Source: Comamonas testosteroni
Lineage (GTDB): Bacteria > Pseudomonadota > Gammaproteobacteria > Burkholderiales > Burkholderiaceae_C
DNA length: 64,000 nt
Reading direction: 5' to 3'
Assembly: GCF_000761245.1 (NCBI RefSeq)
Contig: NZ_AWOR01000044.1
Span: forward strand, 1 to 64,000
Position numbers and translations under genes: made by a program. The notes beneath the pieces were generated by a model. The model did no database searches. It worked only from the letters and a program-made list of their open reading frames with translations, and was not told the DNA's origin. Every line of letters starts with the position of its first letter. Position 1 is the stretch's first letter. Positions 25,615 to 34,668 of this stretch are shown one piece after another.

Positions 25615-26639
25615 TGACGACCGCCAAGAAAAAGAAAACGCCTGCGCGCAAGCGCGGCAATGCTTCCAGGACTGCTCGCTACAGCCTCTCCCGCATCAAG
25701 CGCTTTGCCCTGTCTGCGGGTGCAGCAGCGCTGGCCAGCTTCCAGATTGCCAGCTGCAGCTTCAACCCCAGTGTCTCTGCCGAAAAACTGCTGGGCCAGG
25801 CGCTGGCGGCCCTGCATATTCCCGCGCTCGATGCGCTGGGCCAGAGCCTGCAGGCCTTTCGCAAGAACGGCTGGCCGGATCTGGATGGCCTGCATTCCGG
25901 CTCCGGCTCCCACACGCCCAGCGTGGGCGGCAAGGTGGGCAAGGCCGATGTCACTGCAACTGCCCAGCCCACGCACTTTGCCGGCTGCCCCCAGTTCTTT
26001 CCCGGCGGCAAGGCTCCGGCCCTGCAACTGCACTCCCATGAGCGCGAGCTGTGCTTTTCGGGTTTTGCCGTTCTGCACAACGGCAGCACCAAGACCCCGG
26101 TGTTTGTGGCCGAGCGTCTGAACCGCCAGACGCTGCAGCAGGCCCAGGGCTTGCAGCGCAGCGACAAGTTCTATGCCGACGCACGCCTGCCGCGCGCCGA
26201 GCGCTCCGAGCTTGATGACTACAAGCGCTCCGGCTTTTCGCGCGGCCATATGGCCCCGGCAGCAGACATGAGCACGCCCGAGGCCATGGCCCAGAGTTTC
26301 AGCCTCGCCAATATGGTTCCGCAAAACCAGGTGCACAACGCGGGAGCCTGGAGCCAGGTGGAGCAGGCCACGCGCAAATACGCACTGCGTGCCCGGGGCG
26401 ACGTCTATGTCTTCACCGGCCCGGTGTTCAGCAAAAATGCCTCGACCATCGGAGCAGGCAAGGTGGCAGTGCCTGACTACCTCTTCAAGCTGGTCTATGA
26501 CGCCAGCACCGGCAAGAGCTGGGTGTACTGGCAGGCCAATAGTGCCGACACCCGCATGGGCCCGCCCATCAGCTACGAGGAGTTCACGCGCCGCACCGGC
26601 ATGCCGCTGCTGTCGGCCGTGAATCTGCCCCAAGCATAA
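25614..26639 (+). CDS. DNA/RNA non-specific endonuclease (NUC1 family), exported
   Basis: A 341-residue protein. The lysine/arginine-rich N-terminus and hydrophobic segment end in FQIASC, with Cys48 in a plausible lipobox, so it may be a lipoprotein nuclease. The catalytic region is SRGHMAPAADM near residue 210; the usual first Asp of DRGH is Ser, but the catalytic His is kept. NMVPQNQVHNAGAW follows, with the Mg-binding Asn. It probably degrades nucleic acids outside the cytoplasm. The start is uncertain: an in-frame ATG at 25572 would avoid the start-codon hairpin. Confidence 0.83.
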   Translation: MTTAKKKKTPARKRGNASRTARYSLSRIKRFALSAGAAALASFQIASCSFNPSVSAEKLLGQALAALHIPALDALGQSLQAFRKNGWPDLDGLHSGSGSHTPSVGGKVGKADVTATAQPTHFAGCPQFFPGGKAPALQLHSHERELCFSGFAVLHNGSTKTPVFVAERLNRQTLQQAQGLQRSDKFYADARLPRAERSELDDYKRSGFSRGHMAPAADMSTPEAMAQSFSLANMVPQNQVHNAGAWSQVEQATRKYALRARGDVYVFTGPVFSKNASTIGAGKVAVPDYLFKLVYDASTGKSWVYWQANSADTRMGPPISYEEFTRRTGMPLLSAVNLPQA

Positions 26640-26644
26640 AAAAG

Positions 26645-26733
26645 GAGCTGATAGCGCAATCCATTCAACGATTTCAATGTGTTTTCATATTGAAACCCAT
26701 GAATGGCTTGCGCAAAAAGCTCACTTTTCAATA
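26645..26733. repeat. Nested inverted-repeat element, copy B
   Basis: Outer arms AGCTGATAGCGCAA and TTGCGCAAAAAGCT, middle arms CCATTC and GAATGG, and inner arms ATTTCAAT and ATTGAAA. It sits directly after the nuclease stop codon and may end its transcript. Related to the elements at 9630 and 46193. Confidence 0.65.
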
Positions 26734-26763
26734 GCTACACAGATCCACCGAGACGGCGGGGAT

Positions 26764-27063
26764 TCAAGTCGGCTCGCCCGCCAGCCGGCGCACCACCTCG
26801 GACAGCACCTGGGCCTTCTGGCGGGTGCGCTCGTTGGCCATGCCCGTGAAGCCACGCTTGGTGGCCGTGTGGTGCAGCGTATGGCCGACCTGCTTGCGGT
26901 ACAGCGCACGCGCCCGGTCGCGCATGGCACGGGCGCGCTGCAGTTGCAGGCGGCGCTGGGCCGGGCTCAGCTTGACCAGGGCCGTATCGGACTGGGAAAG
27001 GTCGTAGAGCTCACGCTCATCGGTGGCGAGAAGTTCATGTGCGCTATGGATGGCACGTCCCAT
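26764..27063 (-). CDS. Small hypothetical protein
   Basis: 99 residues, starting MGRAIHSAHELLATDERELYDL. It is hydrophilic, rich in Arg and Leu, probably all helical, with no signal peptide or membrane segment. I do not recognise the family. GGAGCAAGCC precedes the ATG, so a ribosome site is present. It lies downstream of, and in the same direction as, the EF-hand membrane protein gene, but a strong terminator separates them. Confidence 0.6.
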   Translation of the reverse strand: MGRAIHSAHELLATDERELYDLSQSDTALVKLSPAQRRLQLQRARAMRDRARALYRKQVGHTLHHTATKRGFTGMANERTRQKAQVLSEVVRRLAGEPT

Positions 27064-27093
27064 GGCTTGCTCCTGTCATCAAATGCAATGAAA

Positions 27094-27127
27094 AAACACC
27101 TTGGATGCATGCACATCCAAGGTGTTT
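27094..27127 (-). terminator. Terminator between the EF-hand membrane protein gene and the small ORF
   Basis: AAACACCTTGGATG and CATCCAAGGTGTTT are perfect 14-bp arms around CATGCA. The minus strand continues with a T run, so it ends minus-strand transcripts, in particular that of the gene at 27286-29505. Confidence 0.8.
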
Positions 27128-27173
27128 CGGTGAGTACAGAACTGCACTCTAGGACAGATTCCGGCTGAGCCGC

Positions 27174-27203
27174 CCAATACCGCACCCATGCCAGCGGTAT
27201 TGG
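27174..27203. repeat. Perfect inverted repeat downstream of the EF-hand protein gene
   Basis: CCAATACCGC and GCGGTATTGG, 10-bp arms around a 10-nt loop, with further CGCC/GGCG pairing outside. There is no T run, so it is more likely an mRNA-end structure than a terminator. Confidence 0.6.
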
Positions 27204-27285
27204 GGGCGCAGCGAGCTGCCTGCCAAAGAGGCGATGAGCCTGCCGCCAGCCTGTGCAGACGGCACGCGCTCCCGGCTTGCCTGGC

Positions 27286-29505
27286 TTACCTGACTGCGGC
27301 TCCTGCTGCGGCCGCTGCCGGCGCGCTGGCCGCTGGCACGCTGGCGGCAGCCGGGACATGCTGCCAGCTGACGGGCAGCACGGCGTCCAGCCAGTGCATG
27401 CGCCAGGCCAGCAGCGCCGCGGCTGCCACCAGCGCCAGCACACACAGGCTGTTGCGCAGGCCATGGCTGTCCGCATAAGGGTCGGCAATGTTGCGCTTGG
27501 CGTTGGCAGGCACCTTGGCCGTCTGCGACAGGCTGCGGCCCAGGCCCAGATTGATGTTCATGCGGCCATTGATGGCCCAGCCGCTGGCATCCAGAATCGG
27601 TCCCAGGCTGCGCTGACGCAGCTTGAGCCAGGCAATCAGCATGCTCGGCCCCGAGATGGCCAGGATGATGCCCAAAATCGCCATGGGAATCCATGGCCCC
27701 AGTTCGATGAACTTGCCAAAGATGCCGACGATCACGGCGCTCAGCGAGCCCAGTGCCACGCCAATCGCCGCCACCGTGCCCACATCGGTCTTGCGCGCCG
27801 CGGCAGGGGCTGCAGCTGCCGGAGCCAGATCCTTGGGGGCCGTCACCAGCTTGGTGGCGTTGTCGCTGAGGCTGGTATTGACCACATCGTTCTTGGCGGC
27901 GGCATGCTTGGCGACCTGCTCCTCGATCATGCGCAGGAACTTCTTGTAGGGCGAAAAAAAGGCCTGGCCGATGCTGGTCGGGTTGTCGATGAGCTTGACG
28001 ATGGTGGCATCCCAGTCATTGCCCGCACGGTCGTAGAAGACGCCGTTGCGCCCCACGAACAGAAAGTCCACATCGCCTGCCGTGAAGGCCGCGACGATCG
28101 TCTTTTTCTGCCCTTCGCGCTTGCATTCGCAGTAGGCCAGATAGGTTTTGGCCATGGCGGCCAGCGTGGAGTGGGCTGCAGCATCGGCCACCTCCACGGT
28201 CAGATCGCAGCTGCGGCCGTCGAGAAACAAGGTACCGGCCTGGAAGGCCGCGCCTTCGCGGCGATAGAAGCGGGAGAAGGAGACAAAGTTGTTGAGCAGC
28301 TCCAGCAGATCGCGCTGCAGGCGGATCAACTTTTCCAGGGCCATGGCCTGCACGGCATGCTCTTTTTCGGCATCGTCATGGTCCAGCAACTGGGTCAGCG
28401 CTGCTTGCATGCCGCTGGACAGCAGTTGCTGCACCTCGGCTTCGCTGATTGCCCCCAGGGGCGTGGCAGGGCAGGCGGCCAGCCATTGCTGGCAGTTGGC
28501 CAGCATGGTCTTGAGCTGCTCCCACTGCGCTTCGCTCAGCACGGTCAGCGTCTCGCCAAACACGGGCTGCACGGCCTGCTCGCGCAGGGTCTGCAAGGCA
28601 GCAGCCCAGGCGGGATTGACGCCATTCACCAGCGGCAGGCTGCGCTCGCCCGTCACCGCAGCCAGCGGCAGCGCGGCCAGCGATTCGGAGGCATTGCTGA
28701 GCACCTGCGCGCCCAGGGCGGCATAGCCTTCTTCGGTCGGGTTGAGAGGAGCTCGAGCGTTGGCATCGAATTCGACCAGTCGCGTGCGGGCAAAAAAGTC
28801 ATCGACCTTGGCCTGCACGGCGTTCACAGCCCCGGCAGCAGCCAGCGCCAGCGCGCGCGGCTGCAGATGACAGCCCAGCTCGGCCGCCTGAGCAAACCAG
28901 GTCTGCAGGCTGTGCAGATCTGCCCAGAAAGCTTCGGCCTTGGCGCGATCGATTCCCGGCACGCCATCGTGGCCATCCACCGCACCATAAAGCTCCTGAA
29001 TGCGCGCAATCAGACCAGCCAGGGCCGTGTCGCCTTCTGCCGTGGCCGCGTTGACGACGCCGTCGCCATTGAAGCGCAGGGCCTGCAGCGAGGCCATGCG
29101 CTCCTGCACCTGGGCCAGCGTGATGGCCTGGGCATCGGGCAGGCCCGCGAGTTCCAGCACGCGCCGGGCCTCTGCCAGCAGCAGCGCGCCTTCCTGCGTC
29201 GCATCGTTGATGCTGTTCAGCTGCAGCGCATCACCGCCATCGGCCAGAACTTGCGGGTCACGCACTCTTGCCACGGCCCATTCACAGGCGGCCACCAGCT
29301 CCGGGGGACGAATACGGCCGTCCTTGCTTTCGTCAATCAAATCCAGCGTTGCGCTGTCGAACTCGATACCTCTGGTGGGACAGGCCAGAGCCACCCACAG
29401 CTTCTGATCCAGCTCACCAATATGGGCAATGTCCTGGCCCGTGCGGATCACCACCTGATCCACCTCGCCGGCGCGGAAAAACTGCCACTCGTACTGCTTG
29501 TGCAT
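27286..29505 (-). CDS. Large hypothetical membrane protein with an EF-hand loop
   Basis: 739 residues, no family recognised. Residues 58-69 read DESKDGRIRPPE, a complete EF-hand calcium loop with acidic residues at positions 1, 5 and 12. A second, degenerate one (RFNGDGVV) lies about 90 residues later. A long helical soluble region follows. Near residues 575-630 are two membrane helices (AIGVALGSLSAVIVGIFG and IPMAILGIILAISG), and a third lies near 680. The last 40 residues are Ala/Pro-rich. The start MHKQYEWQFF at 29505 is preferred over the longer frame. It stands alone with its own terminator. Confidence 0.7.
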   Translation of the reverse strand: MHKQYEWQFFRAGEVDQVVIRTGQDIAHIGELDQKLWVALACPTRGIEFDSATLDLIDESKDGRIRPPELVAACEWAVARVRDPQVLADGGDALQLNSINDATQEGALLLAEARRVLELAGLPDAQAITLAQVQERMASLQALRFNGDGVVNAATAEGDTALAGLIARIQELYGAVDGHDGVPGIDRAKAEAFWADLHSLQTWFAQAAELGCHLQPRALALAAAGAVNAVQAKVDDFFARTRLVEFDANARAPLNPTEEGYAALGAQVLSNASESLAALPLAAVTGERSLPLVNGVNPAWAAALQTLREQAVQPVFGETLTVLSEAQWEQLKTMLANCQQWLAACPATPLGAISEAEVQQLLSSGMQAALTQLLDHDDAEKEHAVQAMALEKLIRLQRDLLELLNNFVSFSRFYRREGAAFQAGTLFLDGRSCDLTVEVADAAAHSTLAAMAKTYLAYCECKREGQKKTIVAAFTAGDVDFLFVGRNGVFYDRAGNDWDATIVKLIDNPTSIGQAFFSPYKKFLRMIEEQVAKHAAAKNDVVNTSLSDNATKLVTAPKDLAPAAAAPAAARKTDVGTVAAIGVALGSLSAVIVGIFGKFIELGPWIPMAILGIILAISGPSMLIAWLKLRQRSLGPILDASGWAINGRMNINLGLGRSLSQTAKVPANAKRNIADPYADSHGLRNSLCVLALVAAAALLAWRMHWLDAVLPVSWQHVPAAASVPAASAPAAAAAGAAVR

Positions 29506-29716
29506 GAAACTACCAACTCCCAGGCAAGGATTGCCCTTGTCAAAGCACATGGCAACCAATGGCTGCCTGCACTATCCGCTATCAAAAGCGAGGAGTTTAA
29601 AAGTCATTTGCACTGCCAGAATGGTGACATTTGTGAACTCTTGCGCTTCTTGGGGCTGGTTGGCACTGCCTCCCGCAGCCTTATTGCGCCCTCTTGAGCG
29701 TCTGCTTGTTTGCCTT

Positions 29717-29744
29717 AATAAAGTACTTTTTTAGATACTTTATT
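29717..29744 (+). promoter_or_regulatory. Inverted repeat upstream of the GntR regulator gene
   Basis: AATAAAGTA and TACTTTATT, perfect 9-bp arms 10 bp apart, end 28 bp before the GntR start codon. Placement and symmetry suit an autoregulatory operator of the encoded GntR/HutC-type protein. Confidence 0.5.
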
Positions 29745-29772
29745 TGCTACACTGCCCCGCGAAACTGCGCCT

Positions 29773-30507
29773 ATGACTGCTACGTCCACCGCCTCCCAAT
29801 CCCGCGACAAGCTGCACCTGCAGCTGGCCCGGCTGTTTCGCAACAAGATAGCGACGGGCGAGTGGCCGGTCGGACAAAGCATTCCCACGGTCGAGGAGCT
29901 CGAGGCACTGCACGGCGTCTCGCGCACCACGGTGCGCATGGCCGTGCATGCGCTGGTCGACGAAGGCCTGCTGGAGACCCGCAAGCGCGGCGGCACCAAG
30001 GTCGTGGGCCAGCCCTACAAGCCCCCATCCTTTTTGCTGCCCACGACCTGGCAGGAGCTGGTGGCCTTTGGCGAGCAGATTCAGCAGACCACGCTGCAGC
30101 AGGCGAATGACTGCGTGCCGCCCATTCCGGCCGGCTTCCCCTCCCCTGGCGAGCTGGCCCCTGCCTATACCTATTTTTTGCGCGTGCACAAGCACGGCGA
30201 TGCACGCTTTTGCCTGTCCGAGCTGTACCTGGAGCAGAACCTCTACCCCAGGCTGCAGCAACAGCTGGAGCGCACCACGCTGGCTCAGGCGCTGGGAAAT
30301 GATCCAGCGCAGATCGCCACGGCCCGCCAGTACCTGAGCGTAGCCCCGGCCGACGAGCTGATTGCCGAGCATCTGGGCGTGCCGCTGGGCACGCCGTTGA
30401 TGCAGGCGCTGCGCTGGGCCTGCAATCCACAGGGCCTGATCGTCTACTGGGCCAAGGTACGCTTCATCAGCGAATACGTGCATATCGAAATGGACCTGCT
30501 CAAATGA
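29773..30507 (+). CDS. GntR-family transcriptional regulator, HutC subfamily (UTRA domain)
   Basis: A 244-residue regulator. The N-terminal winged helix (LARLFRNKIATGEWPVGQSIPTVEELEALHGVSRTTVRMAVHALVDEGLL) is at residues 12-62. A UTRA effector domain covers residues 90-240. The stop overlaps the ATG of the next gene by 4 bp (ATGA), so it is translationally coupled to the short-chain dehydrogenase it probably regulates. No good ribosome site is seen before the ATG. Confidence 0.88.
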   Translation: MTATSTASQSRDKLHLQLARLFRNKIATGEWPVGQSIPTVEELEALHGVSRTTVRMAVHALVDEGLLETRKRGGTKVVGQPYKPPSFLLPTTWQELVAFGEQIQQTTLQQANDCVPPIPAGFPSPGELAPAYTYFLRVHKHGDARFCLSELYLEQNLYPRLQQQLERTTLAQALGNDPAQIATARQYLSVAPADELIAEHLGVPLGTPLMQALRWACNPQGLIVYWAKVRFISEYVHIEMDLLK

Positions 30508-31325
30508 CCACCGTCCCGCCCCAAGTCCAGCAGCTCTCCAAGCCCCATAGCGGCCGCGTAGCCTGGATCACCGGCTCCACCAGCGGCATAGGCTGGGCCG
30601 CTGCCAGGCAACTGGCTGGCGAAGGTGCCGCCATTGCCCTGCATGGCAGCGCCGCCCCCAGCGCTCGCACCGATGCCCAGCTGGCCGAGCTGCAGGCGCT
30701 GGGTGTGGCAGCCCGCTATTACGCGCTCGACCTGGCTAACGGCGAAGCCATTGCCCCCCTGGCCCGGCGTATTGCCGCCGATCTGGGGGAAGTGGACATC
30801 CTGGTCAACAACGCAGGCATGCAGCATGTGGAGTCGGTGCTCAGCTTCCCTTCGGCCCAGTGGAACACCATGCTGGCCGTCAACCTGAGCGCACCGTTTC
30901 ACACCATACAGGCCTGCACGCCGGCCATGCTGGAGCGCGGCTGGGGGCGCATCATCAATATGGCATCCGTCAGCGGCCTCGTCGGCGTGGCCCACAAGCC
31001 CGCCTATGTGGCCAGCAAGCACGGCCTGCTGGGCCTGAGCAAATCCGTGGCACTGGAGCTGGCCACCACGCCCGTGACCTGCAACGCCATCTGCCCCGGC
31101 TGGGTGCTCACGCCGCTGGTACAGGCCCAGATCCAGGCCCTGGCGCTGCGCGAAAACCTGGACGAGCCCGCAGCCCGCACCAAGCTGCTGGGTGCCAAGC
31201 AACCCTCGCAGGCTTTTGTAACGGTGGAACAGGTTGCGGCGCTGGTCAGTTTTCTGGCCAGCGACAACGCAGCCCAGGTGCGTGGTGCACAGTGGAATAT
31301 GGATGGAGGCTTTACCGCGGCATGA
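30504..31325 (+). CDS. 3-hydroxybutyrate dehydrogenase-like short-chain dehydrogenase
   Basis: A 273-residue SDR enzyme. The NAD-binding motif is WITGSTSGIGWAAA near residue 25; NNAGMQHV is near residue 95. The catalytic Ser and YVASKHG (Tyr, Lys) lie near residues 150-170. GMQHVESVLSFP and NAICPGWVLTPLVQAQI resemble D-3-hydroxybutyrate dehydrogenases, which oxidise 3-hydroxybutyrate to acetoacetate. Fumarylacetoacetase, which also yields acetoacetate, lies just downstream, so the two may act together in ketone-body or aromatic amino acid use. Confidence 0.83.
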   Translation: MTTVPPQVQQLSKPHSGRVAWITGSTSGIGWAAARQLAGEGAAIALHGSAAPSARTDAQLAELQALGVAARYYALDLANGEAIAPLARRIAADLGEVDILVNNAGMQHVESVLSFPSAQWNTMLAVNLSAPFHTIQACTPAMLERGWGRIINMASVSGLVGVAHKPAYVASKHGLLGLSKSVALELATTPVTCNAICPGWVLTPLVQAQIQALALRENLDEPAARTKLLGAKQPSQAFVTVEQVAALVSFLASDNAAQVRGAQWNMDGGFTAA

Positions 31326-31443
31326 AAGGTCCACCAGCCAGCACAAGCCAGATCCCATGGATCGGTCATAGATCAATGGCTGACAGCGCACAGCAGATCA
31401 GCGCTGCAGCCTGTTTTTATTCAAATCGTTTAAGGAGACGAAC

Positions 31444-32757
31444 ATGGCATTGAACGAAACCCACGACGCCGGCCTGCAAAGCTGGGTCACCAGCGCCAAC
31501 ACAGGCAGCAGCGACTTCCCCATCCAGAACCTGCCGTTTGCAGTCTTTCGTCGCAAGAACAGCAGCGAGGCTTTTCGCGGCGGCGTGGCAATTGGCGACC
31601 AGGTGCTCGATATGGCGGCCGTTCGCGATGCCCAGGCACTGAGCGGCGATGTGCAGGCCCAGCTCGAAGCAGCAGCGCAGGGTCAGCTCAACAGCTTGAT
31701 GGCCATGGGCCCTGCGTCATGGTCGGCCCTGCGCCTGGCCCTGTCGCGCGCTCTGCGCGGCGGCGCTGCCCAAGAAGCCGCTCTCAAGGCCTGCCTCGTG
31801 CCCCAGGCCGATGTGGAGTACAGCGTCCCTGCACAGGTGGGCGACTACACGGACTTCTACACCTCCGTGCATCACGCCACCAATGTGGGCAAGCTGTTTC
31901 GCCCCACCAACCCGCTGATGGAAAACTACAAGTGGGTGCCCATCGGCTACCACGGTCGCGCCTCCAGCATCCGCATCTCCGGCGTGGACTTCAAGCGCCC
32001 CAACGGCCAGCTCAAGGCCCCCGATGCCGACCCCGTGCTCAAGCCCTGCAACCGCCTCGACTATGAGCTGGAGATGGGCGTCTATGCAGGCTCGGCCAAT
32101 GCCTGGGGCGAGGCCATCGGCATCGAGGACGCCGAAAACCACATCTTCGGCCTGTGCCTGCTCAACGACTGGTCGGCCCGCGACGTTCAGGCCTGGGAAT
32201 ACCAGCCACTGGGCCCCTTCCTGTCCAAGAACTTCGCCACCACCATCTCGCCCTGGATTGTGACGCTGGAAGCACTGGAGCCCTATCGCACGGCCTTTGT
32301 CCGCCCGTCCGAGGACCCACAGCCTCTGCCCTACCTCAGCTCCGAAGCCAACTCGCAGCGCGGTGCGCTCGATGTACAGCTCACGGTCGCCATCCAGACC
32401 GGGAAGATGCGCGCCGAAGGCAAGGCAGCCGAGCAGATCACCCGGACCAGCTACCGCCACGCTTACTGGACCATGGCCCAGCTGATTGCCCACCACACCG
32501 TCAACGGCTGCGATCTGCAACCCGGCGACCTGCTGGGCACGGGCACACTGTCCGGCCCCACCATGGCCGAAGCCGGTGCCCTGCTGGAAATCACCGAGGG
32601 CGGCAAAAAGCCCTTGAGCCTGAGCAACGGCGAAACCCGCACTTTCTTGCTCGACGGCGACGCCGTGGTCTTTACCGGCTGGTGCGAAAAGCCTGGAGCC
32701 GCTCGCATCGGCTTTGGCGAATGCCGCGCCACCGTGCTGCCTGCACACCAGGCCTGA
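31444..32757 (+). CDS. fahA: Fumarylacetoacetase
   Basis: A 437-residue enzyme of normal length. YTDFYTSVHHATNVGKLFRP carries the catalytic His and a metal Asp. Further family signatures are YHGRASSIRISG, RLDYELEMGVYAG, NDWSARDVQAWEYQPLGPFLSKNF and GTGTLSGP. It hydrolyses fumarylacetoacetate to fumarate and acetoacetate, the last step of the homogentisate pathway for tyrosine. Homogentisate dioxygenase is not in the window. AGGAGA precedes the ATG and a terminator follows at 32783-32806. Confidence 0.95.
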   Translation: MALNETHDAGLQSWVTSANTGSSDFPIQNLPFAVFRRKNSSEAFRGGVAIGDQVLDMAAVRDAQALSGDVQAQLEAAAQGQLNSLMAMGPASWSALRLALSRALRGGAAQEAALKACLVPQADVEYSVPAQVGDYTDFYTSVHHATNVGKLFRPTNPLMENYKWVPIGYHGRASSIRISGVDFKRPNGQLKAPDADPVLKPCNRLDYELEMGVYAGSANAWGEAIGIEDAENHIFGLCLLNDWSARDVQAWEYQPLGPFLSKNFATTISPWIVTLEALEPYRTAFVRPSEDPQPLPYLSSEANSQRGALDVQLTVAIQTGKMRAEGKAAEQITRTSYRHAYWTMAQLIAHHTVNGCDLQPGDLLGTGTLSGPTMAEAGALLEITEGGKKPLSLSNGETRTFLLDGDAVVFTGWCEKPGAARIGFGECRATVLPAHQA

Positions 32758-32782
32758 GCGCGCCTCGGCCATCCCTTCAAAG

Positions 32783-32806
32783 AACCGGCCTGGCGCCGGT
32801 TTTTTG
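32783..32806 (+). terminator. Terminator after fahA
   Basis: AACCGGC-CTGGC-GCCGGTT hairpin followed by a run of T, 26 bp after the fahA stop. Confidence 0.8.
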
Positions 32807-32856
32807 TTGGGAATCTGCCTTCGGCCTGCCCGTAACGCCATGACACAATTGCAGCC

Positions 32857-34149
32857 ATGCCTTCCGCTTCGGACACCCCCACCCCTGCACTCGCCCCTGC
32901 TGGCCGAAACCAGCGCCAGGAGCCCGCGCTGGACCAGCCTGCGCGCTCGGATGCCAGCCCCTTGCCTGCCTCCATTGCAGGAGCCTTTGCAGCCGCGGCC
33001 TATTCCATGCAGCACAGTCTGCAACACCAGGCCGAGCAGACCGCTGCGCCCGAAGAGGAAGACAGCGGCCTGCTGCCCCAACTCTATGCCAGCCGTCTGA
33101 GCCCGCGTTCACGCGACTTCTACCTGGCCCAGTTCAAGCGCTTCGATGCCCTGGACCGCAGCCTGCCCAGCTGGAATATGGCGGCCGCCTTGCTGACCCT
33201 GGCCTGGTGCAGCCTGCACGGTTTATGGCGCGAGGCTGCGAAATACCTGGCAGCCGTCACGGCAACCGCGCTGATCTGGTGGTTTGGCCTGCGCCCAGCT
33301 CTGCCCGAGGCCATGGCCCTGGGCCTGGGCATTGCGCTGTGGCTGGTCGCCGTGGCCGTGCCCGGCCTGCTGGGCAATGGCTGGTACTGGCGAAAGATCA
33401 GGGCCCAGACGCTGCAGGCGATTACGGACGCGCCCAATATGGCCGCCGCCCATGCTGCCTTGCAGGCGCAGGTCGGCTCTCCTCGCAACAGAACCGCAGC
33501 CATGCTGGTGCTGGCCCTGCCTGTTGCAGCGGCCGCAGGCGCGGGCCTGGCCTTGCTGCCCGCCGGCAACCCTGCACCACCCAAGAGCGCGGAGCCTGCA
33601 GCCGCCGCCGTGGCCAGTCGTCCGGCTGCCAGCCCGGACCTGGCAAAGCCCGCCCCCGAAGCTGCCTCTACTGCCGTCCAGCCAGAAAGCCGCTCGGCAG
33701 CGCCAGCGCCTGTGACCGCCACCGAGACAGACACAAGCGCAGAGCAAGCAGCGCCCGACGCCGCTGCCTCAGTGCCGAGCAAAGCGGCGCTCAAGGCCGA
33801 GCTGAGCGAAAAGCCACCAGCCAGGCCGGCGGCAGATACAAAGGAGCAGCCCGTCAAAGATGCCTCCTCGACACCCCATGCCGGCTCGGATCTGGTTCCT
33901 GGCAAGTTCTATCTGAATCTGGGCGTCTATTCCGAGGCCGGCAATGCAGACAAGGTACTGGCGCAGCTGCAAAAGTCCAGACTGCCCGCGCTGACGCAGA
34001 AGATGGCCAGCAACAAGGGGGAAGTCACCCGGGTACGCAGCGGCCCCTTCGAGAGCCGAAAGCGCGCTGAAAAGGCTGCGCGCAAGCTGCAGGCAGCGAA
34101 TATCGATGCCGGCATCTTTCAAAGTGCAGAAGACGCCCGCAAGCCATAG
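32857..34149 (+). CDS. SPOR domain membrane protein
   Basis: 430 residues. Residues 1-100 are soluble, then come membrane segments around residues 110-145 and 150-175 and another near 215-232 (AMLVLALPVAAAAGAGLALLP). A long Ala/Pro-rich linker follows. The last 75 residues (GKFYLNLGVYSEAGNADKVLAQLQ... to the C-terminus) are a SPOR domain, which binds denuded glycan strands at the division septum. The role is thus probably at the cell envelope. No ribosome site stands out before the ATG. Confidence 0.8.
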   Translation: MPSASDTPTPALAPAGRNQRQEPALDQPARSDASPLPASIAGAFAAAAYSMQHSLQHQAEQTAAPEEEDSGLLPQLYASRLSPRSRDFYLAQFKRFDALDRSLPSWNMAAALLTLAWCSLHGLWREAAKYLAAVTATALIWWFGLRPALPEAMALGLGIALWLVAVAVPGLLGNGWYWRKIRAQTLQAITDAPNMAAAHAALQAQVGSPRNRTAAMLVLALPVAAAAGAGLALLPAGNPAPPKSAEPAAAAVASRPAASPDLAKPAPEAASTAVQPESRSAAPAPVTATETDTSAEQAAPDAAASVPSKAALKAELSEKPPARPAADTKEQPVKDASSTPHAGSDLVPGKFYLNLGVYSEAGNADKVLAQLQKSRLPALTQKMASNKGEVTRVRSGPFESRKRAEKAARKLQAANIDAGIFQSAEDARKP

Positions 34150-34305
34150 ACTCTGGCGCCAAACATTGAGAGTCCAAATGCAAGCATTCCCCTGATGGCC
34201 TTGCGCATGAAGCTATCAAATTTACGCATTTCTTTGTTGCACCCGCTTGCACATCAAGGCCTGGTCTGGCATGCGCGAGCACCTGGGGGCGCTATGGTGT
34301 GGGGC

Positions 34306-34653
34306 ATGAAGCATCGAACACCCACTCTGCATATTTCCACCCGCCCTTTGCTGGGCATGGCTGCAGCCAGCATGGCTCTGCTGATGGCTGGCTGCGCCAG
34401 CAACGGCATGGTCGCAGGCGGCACGACCGCCCCGCCTGCGCGTCAGCTGCAGGTATGCCATGCGGAGCCAGTCCAGATCTATCTGGGCCACAACACCGTG
34501 GCGTCGACGCTGGAGACCATCCGCCAGAAGTCCGGCTCGTATCAGCTGCGCGTGCTGCGCGAGGGTCAGCCCGCCACCATGGACTACAACCAGGAGCGCC
34601 TGAACGTCATCACCAATGACGCAGGCAAGATCACGGCGCTGCGCTGCGGCTGA
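34306..34653 (+). CDS. Lipoprotein of the peptidase inhibitor I78 family
   Basis: 115 residues. A signal peptide ends in LLMAGC, with Cys30 as the lipidation site. The mature part ends in SYQLRVLREGQPATMDYNQERLNVITNDAGKITALRCG. That matches the I78 inhibitor pattern (R..RPG..TMDY..ERLNV..D..G.I..V.CG) with its conserved Cys near the start of the domain (VCHAEP). Such proteins inhibit serine proteases. The ATG at 34306 gives a normal signal peptide; the longer frame from 34195 does not. Confidence 0.75.
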   Translation: MKHRTPTLHISTRPLLGMAAASMALLMAGCASNGMVAGGTTAPPARQLQVCHAEPVQIYLGHNTVASTLETIRQKSGSYQLRVLREGQPATMDYNQERLNVITNDAGKITALRCG

Positions 34654-34668
34654 ATTTCCTTGCCGGGC

